In this document: positions 59,982 through 64,000 of the stretch, one piece after another
Layout of the letters: each line of letters opens with the position of its first letter
Numbering within the stretch: position 1 is the first letter of the stretch
NCBI RefSeq assembly: GCF_003854935.1
Contig: NZ_CP033969.1
Coordinates: forward strand, 2,418,001 to 2,482,000
Direction of reading: 5' to 3'
Length of the DNA stretch: 64,000 nucleotides
Source of the DNA: Cupriavidus pauculus
Lineage (GTDB): Bacteria > Pseudomonadota > Gammaproteobacteria > Burkholderiales > Burkholderiaceae
Position numbers and translations under genes: made by a program
Notes under the pieces: generated by a model
Databases searched by the model: none
What the model was told of the DNA's origin: nothing
Seen by the model: only the letters and a program-made list of their open reading frames with translations

Positions 59982-61286
59982 TTACTTCGATTGCAGGTAG
60001 GCCGGCTCGCGCACCAGGCGCGTGCCGCAGAAGCTGATGGCGGCCGCGATCATCACGTAGATGGCCGGCGCCATGGTGCTGCCGGTGCTGGCGATCAGCC
60101 ACGTGATGAAGAACGAGGCAAAGCCGCCAAAGATCGTCACGGCCAGGTTGTAGGCCACGGACAGGCCGGTGGACAGCACCTTGGCCGGGAACAGCTCGGC
60201 AAACGCGGCCAGGATGGGGCCCGTGTAGGCCGCAATCAGCACGCCGAACACGATCTGGAACACCAGCAGCGACGCCAGGCCCGGCGCGTGGTTGATGTAC
60301 GCGAACATCGGCCATGCCAGCACGAAGATCAGCGCGGCGGCGCCCGACAGCAGCCCGCGGCGGCCGATGCGGTCGGCCATCATGCCCACGATGGGTGCGA
60401 ACACCATGATCGCCAGGCCGCCGGCCATGCCGGCCACGAAGCCGGTGGACTGCGGCACCTTGAGCACCTTCACGGCGTAGGTCGGCATGTAGAACAGCAG
60501 CACGTAGGTGCAGACCGTCCACAGGATCACCATCGAGAAGCTGGCGGCGGTCTGGCGCGGGTAGTCGCGCAGCACCTCGGTCAGCGGCGAATCGGTCTTG
60601 TCGGTGGTGGCCTGGAACGTCGGCGTCTCGTCGAGGTTGTTGCGGATGTAGAACCCCACCGGGCCGATGATCATGCCGATCAGGAACGGCAGGCGCCAGC
60701 CCCAGCTATTGAGCGCCTCGGGGCTCAGCGTCGAGGTGACGAACGTGCCCACGGCGGCACCCAGCAGCACGGCCACGCCGATGCTGGCCTGGATCCAGCT
60801 CGAATAGTAGGCGCGCTGCGTCTCCGGGGCGTATTCGGTCAGGAAGGCGGTGGCGCCGCCCATCTCGCCGCCGGCGGAGAAGCCCTGCATCAGCCGGGCC
60901 ACCACGATCAGCAGCGGCGCGAACAGGCCGATCTGGTCATACGTGGGCGCGATGCCGATCAGCGTGGTGCCGGCCGCCATCAGCAGGATGGTCAGCGACA
61001 GCGCGGCCTTGCGGCCCACGCGGTCGGCGTAGACGCCCAGGATGATGCCGCCCACGGGGCGCATGAAGAAGCCCACGCCGAACGTGGCCACGGCCAGCAG
61101 CAGCGATGACAGGTCGTTCCCGGTGGGGAAGAAAAGTTTGGCGATGATCACGGCAAAGAAGCTGTACACCGTGAAGTCGAACCATTCGAGGCCGTTGCCG
61201 ATCACCGTGGCGATGATGGCGCGGCGGCGTTGACTGGCCCCGATGGGGGGCACCGTCTCCGCATAGGCGGGGGCGCTGGCTTGCAT
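59982..61286 (-). CDS. MHS-family MFS transporter (metabolite:H+ symporter)
   Basis: A 434-aa transporter with 12 predicted helices in the MHS subfamily (relatives of ProP, citrate and alpha-ketoglutarate permeases). Family segments are ATVIGNGLEWFDFTVYSFFA near residue 26, MRPVGGIILGVYADRVGRKAAL near 72, and LMQGFSAGGEMGGATAFLTEYAPE near 126. The ATG at 61286 follows GGGAGAGAGAGA. A 151-bp gap with a small hairpin (61320-61340) separates it from the upstream fructuronate-reductase gene. Confidence 0.9.
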   Translation of the reverse strand: MQASAPAYAETVPPIGASQRRRAIIATVIGNGLEWFDFTVYSFFAVIIAKLFFPTGNDLSSLLLAVATFGVGFFMRPVGGIILGVYADRVGRKAALSLTILLMAAGTTLIGIAPTYDQIGLFAPLLIVVARLMQGFSAGGEMGGATAFLTEYAPETQRAYYSSWIQASIGVAVLLGAAVGTFVTSTLSPEALNSWGWRLPFLIGMIIGPVGFYIRNNLDETPTFQATTDKTDSPLTEVLRDYPRQTAASFSMVILWTVCTYVLLFYMPTYAVKVLKVPQSTGFVAGMAGGLAIMVFAPIVGMMADRIGRRGLLSGAAALIFVLAWPMFAYINHAPGLASLLVFQIVFGVLIAAYTGPILAAFAELFPAKVLSTGLSVAYNLAVTIFGGFASFFITWLIASTGSTMAPAIYVMIAAAISFCGTRLVREPAYLQSK

Positions 61287-61437
61287 GTCTCTCTCTCCCT
61301 GTTTGGCAGAACGCTGGGAAGCCTGTTCTTGTTTCAGGCTCTGGCCGATGGTAGGGGTGCCGTGCCGGGCGCGAGAAACGATATCTGCGCATGGTCGCAT
61401 GACGCCAGCGCATGGCTGGCCCGCGCCGCCGCTGGAA

Positions 61438-62973
61438 CTAGGCCGCGCCGTTGATGCGCCCCAGCGCGCCCGTCACGCCGTACGCGCACAGCATTTCCAG
61501 CTGCGCGGCCACGGTGTCGACGAAGACCGGCGACTGCGCAAGGTCGCCAAACACCGGCGCAAAACCGGCGATGATCCGCACGCGCGCCTGTTCGCGTGTG
61601 CGGGGATCGAACAGTTTTTCGGTCTCGCGCGCGGCGCGGGCCATCGCGTCGGCCAGCGCCGGGGCCAGCGGGTCTTCGATCGGGAAGGCGTTACCGGCTT
61701 CGTCGTAGCCGCGCAGGAAGTGCAGCCACGCGGCCACGCCCAGCGCCAGGCGCGGAAACGGCTGGCCGGCGGCCAGGCGGTCGCGGATCGGCGCCAGCAG
61801 CCGCTGCGGAATCTTCTGCGAGCCATCCATGGCGATCTGGCGCGTGCGATGACCCAGCGCCGGGTTGGTAAAGCGTGGCAGCAGGCTGGCGCGGTAGGCG
61901 TCCACGTCGAGCCCGGGCAGCGGCGGCAGCGTGGGCTGGGTCTCGCGCGCCATGGTGTCGGCGATGAACGTGTGCACGGCCGGCTGGGCGATCACGCGGT
62001 CGGTGGTGGGCCAGCCGGCCAGCACGCCCATGTAGGCCATCATCGACTGGCTGCCGTTGACCAGCCGGTGCTTGAGCACCTCGAACGGCCGCGCCTCGGC
62101 CACGAACTGCGCGCCGCCTGCTTCCCACTGCGGACGGCCGGCCGCAAAGCGGTCCTCGATCACCCACTGGAAGAACGGCTCGCCGACCACGGGCCAGGCG
62201 TCGTACAGGCCCAGCGCGCCGGACACCTGCGCGACGTCGTCGGGGGTGGTGCGCGGCACGATGCGATCCACCATCGTGTTCGGGAACGTGCAGCGCGCGG
62301 CCACCCAGTCGTGCAGCGCCGGGTCCACCTGCGCGCAGAAGGCCAGCAGCACGCGGCGCAGCGTGTCGCCGTTGGCGGCCAGGTTGTCGCACGACAGCAG
62401 CGTCACGGGCCCCAGCCCGCGTTCCATCCGCCGCGCCAGCCCGCGCGCCAGGTAGCCGATGGCAGTGACCGGATGGGTGGCGCCGGACAGGTCCTCGACG
62501 ATGCCGCGGTCCTGGCGGTTCAGCTCGCCGGTGGCCGGGTCGTGGCAGTAGCCTTTCTCGGTGACGGTCAGGCTGACGATGTGGGTGTCGCGGTGAGCGA
62601 TACGGTCCAGCACGACCTCGGGGTCTTCCTCGGCCACCAGCACGTCCAGCACGGCGCCCACCACCTGCAGCGTCTGCGCCGTGGCGCTGCGCAGCGCCAG
62701 CGTATACAGGCCGTCCTGCGGCTTGAGCGCGTCGCGCGTGTCGGGCCGGCGCAGCGACACGCCCACGATACCCCAGCGCAGACCGTCCTCGCCGGCCGCC
62801 TCGATGGCTGCCTCGGTGATCTCGGCCTGGTGGCCGCGATGGAATGCGCCGATGCCCAGGTGGACGATGCCGGCGCGCAGCCGGTCACGCGGATAGCCGG
62901 GGCGGCGCACGGCGGCCGGCAGGGCCGCGAGCCGGCCCGGGTGCAGGCGCGGCAACTGTTCGATATCGCTCAT
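61438..62973 (-). CDS. uxuB: Mannitol dehydrogenase family protein, probably fructuronate reductase
   Basis: Long-chain NAD(P)-dependent dehydrogenase of 511 aa. The N-terminal nucleotide-binding region has AGIVHLGIGAFHRGHQA near residue 36, SLTVTEKGYC near 130, and LLSCDNLAANGDTLR near 190; the C-terminal helical domain has the catalytic Lys in LKHRLVNGSQSMMAYMG near 300. The family includes mannitol dehydrogenase and UxuB/UxaB. The adjacent mannonate dehydratase makes the fructuronate-to-mannonate reaction (UxuB) the best guess. The start at 62973 fits the family N terminus. Confidence 0.85.
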   Translation of the reverse strand: MSDIEQLPRLHPGRLAALPAAVRRPGYPRDRLRAGIVHLGIGAFHRGHQAEITEAAIEAAGEDGLRWGIVGVSLRRPDTRDALKPQDGLYTLALRSATAQTLQVVGAVLDVLVAEEDPEVVLDRIAHRDTHIVSLTVTEKGYCHDPATGELNRQDRGIVEDLSGATHPVTAIGYLARGLARRMERGLGPVTLLSCDNLAANGDTLRRVLLAFCAQVDPALHDWVAARCTFPNTMVDRIVPRTTPDDVAQVSGALGLYDAWPVVGEPFFQWVIEDRFAAGRPQWEAGGAQFVAEARPFEVLKHRLVNGSQSMMAYMGVLAGWPTTDRVIAQPAVHTFIADTMARETQPTLPPLPGLDVDAYRASLLPRFTNPALGHRTRQIAMDGSQKIPQRLLAPIRDRLAAGQPFPRLALGVAAWLHFLRGYDEAGNAFPIEDPLAPALADAMARAARETEKLFDPRTREQARVRIIAGFAPVFGDLAQSPVFVDTVAAQLEMLCAYGVTGALGRINGAA

Positions 62974-63038
62974 CACGGTCTCCGTTGTTTGTCGGCCTGC
63001 CCGTTTGTCCGCCTGCCCGCCTGCGCCGGTGCCCCGCG

Positions 63039-64000
63039 CTACCAGTGCCACAGCGTGCCGTCGTGGGCCAGCCGGTTCACGGGCAGATACGCGCGCTGGT
63101 ACGGGTAGCGGGCCGCCAGCGCCTCGTCGATGTCGACGCCATGGCCCGGCGCATCGCCGGGGTACATCATGCCGTCCGCAAACGTGTACGCGTGCGGGAA
63201 CACGGCGTCGGTCTCCTCGGTGTGGCGCATGTACTCCTGGATGCCGAAGTTGGGCACCCAGATGTCGAAGTGCAGCGCCGCGCCCATGCAGGCCGGCGAC
63301 AGGTCCGTGGCGCCGTGGCAGCCGGTGCGCACCTGGTACATCGCCGCAAAGTCGGCAATCCGGCGCAAATGCGTGATGCCGCCGGCGTGCACCACCGTCG
63401 CACGAATATAGTCGATCAACTGTTCCTCGATCAGCGTGCGGCAGTCCCAGATGCTGTTGAAGACCTCGCCCACTGCCAGCGGCGTGACCGTGTGCTGGCG
63501 GATCAGCCGGAACGCGCGCTGGTCTTCGGCCGGCGTGGCGTCCTCGATCCAGAACAGCCGGAACGGCTCCAGCGACTTGCCCAGCCGGCCCGCCTCGATC
63601 GGCGTCAGCCGGTGGTGCACGTCGTGCAGCAGGTGGATGTCCGGGCCCACGGCGTCGCGCACCTTGTCGAACAGCTTCGGCGTGTGATCGAGGTAGCGCT
63701 CGGTGCTCCAGTCGTGCTCGGACGGCAGGCTCGCGTCGGCCGGCTCGTAGAACAGCCGGTCGCCGGACACGCCATAGACCTTGTTGAGCCCCGGCACGCC
63801 CGACTGCGCGCGGATGGCCTTGTAGCCCATCTCCTTGTAGCGCAGCACTTCTTCCACCGTGTGGCCGATGTCGCTGCCGTTGGCATGGCCGTAGACCATC
63901 ACGCCGGTGCGGCTCTTGCCGCCCAGCAACTGGTACAGCGGCAGGTTGGCGGCCTTGGCCTTGATGTCCCAGAGCGCGGTGTCCACGGCGGCGATGGCGC
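63039..64000 (-). CDS. manD: D-mannonate dehydratase ManD (enolase superfamily), 5' end outside the window
   Basis: Dehydrates mannonate to 2-keto-3-deoxygluconate. The C-terminal 320 or so residues are present and the frame stays open to the window edge. Enolase-superfamily features are [36 protein letters not shown], the metal ligand Glu in [22 protein letters not shown], and [12 protein letters not shown] near the C terminus, which is characteristic of ManD. It would be first of a dehydratase-reductase-transporter set on the minus strand; 65 bp separate it from uxuB. Confidence 0.92.
   Translation of the reverse strand, partial: AIAAVDTALWDIKAKAANLPLYQLLGGKSRTGVMVYGHANGSDIGHTVEEVLRYKEMGYKAIRAQSGVPGLNKVYGVSGDRLFYEPADASLPSEHDWSTERYLDHTPKLFDKVRDAVGPDIHLLHDVHHRLTPIEAGRLGKSLEPFRLFWIEDATPAEDQRAFRLIRQHTVTPLAVGEVFNSIWDCRTLIEEQLIDYIRATVVHAGGITHLRRIADFAAMYQVRTGCHGATDLSPACMGAALHFDIWVPNFGIQEYMRHTEETDAVFPHAYTFADGMMYPGDAPGHGVDIDEALAARYPYQRAYLPVNRLAHDGTLWHW

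Overview
The window is high-GC chromosomal DNA of a betaproteobacterium of the family Burkholderiaceae, most likely Cupriavidus or a close relative. This rests on gene content (a 3-hydroxybutyrate-oligomer hydrolase, linked sulfate and sulfonate transport genes, glyoxylate enzymes), gene order and codon use. No rRNA, tRNA, CRISPR array, prophage or plasmid function was found. Most of the window is ordinary core genome. The unusual material lies in the intergenic regions.

Layout. 1-2209: a group II intron, cut by the window start, encoding a reverse transcriptase/maturase with an HNH domain. It sits just upstream of an aminotransferase-hom-thrC cluster (2338-6386). 6536-8945: molybdenum cofactor genes moeA-moaD-moaE and the fluoride channel gene crcB. 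9235-11412: a secreted 3HB-oligomer hydrolase. 11473-14249: clpB behind a sigma-32-type promoter, with a strong terminator. 14276-14581: an OsmC remnant, then a candidate FNR-activated small RNA. 14765-25498: a sulfur island with sbp, ssuADCB, a degenerate EAL-domain gene, a small serine hydrolase, cysTWA and a CysB-type regulator. 25734-27738: a LytS/LytTR two-component pair.

27996-33460: the glyoxylate shunt, aceA and aceB, separated by a universal stress protein, a LysR regulator and a HAD hydrolase. 33623-41209: an AtaL-like protein, a DHA2 efflux pump, a small exported protein, an acyl-CoA-binding protein, tsaB-rimI-uracil-DNA glycosylase-DUF1853, and lplT. 41681-46896: alr, radA, dsbB and the ABC-F gene yheS. 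47176-56588: an RpiR-type regulator followed by iaaA-gsiABCD and two further peptidases, which reads as a peptide uptake and breakdown operon. 56815-64000: a hypothetical gene, a LysR regulator, an amidohydrolase, an MHS-family transporter, a fructuronate-reductase-like gene and a truncated mannonate dehydratase. The transporter-to-dehydratase part looks like hexuronate catabolism.

The most interesting signal is at 14434-14582. A TTGAC-N4-ATCAA box is centred exactly 41.5 bp upstream of the start predicted from a TACTAT -10 element. About 100 bp of hairpin-rich sequence follows and ends in a strong intrinsic terminator, with no convincing protein gene. This is the architecture of an oxygen-responsive small RNA. 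Other signals are a degenerate FNR-type site before the stress-protein gene, a 14-bp element shared by sbp and cysT, a Cys-containing leader peptide before ssuA, a 16-bp inverted repeat before the RpiR gene, and four REPIN-like elements. Everything here was read by eye; no database or folding program was used.
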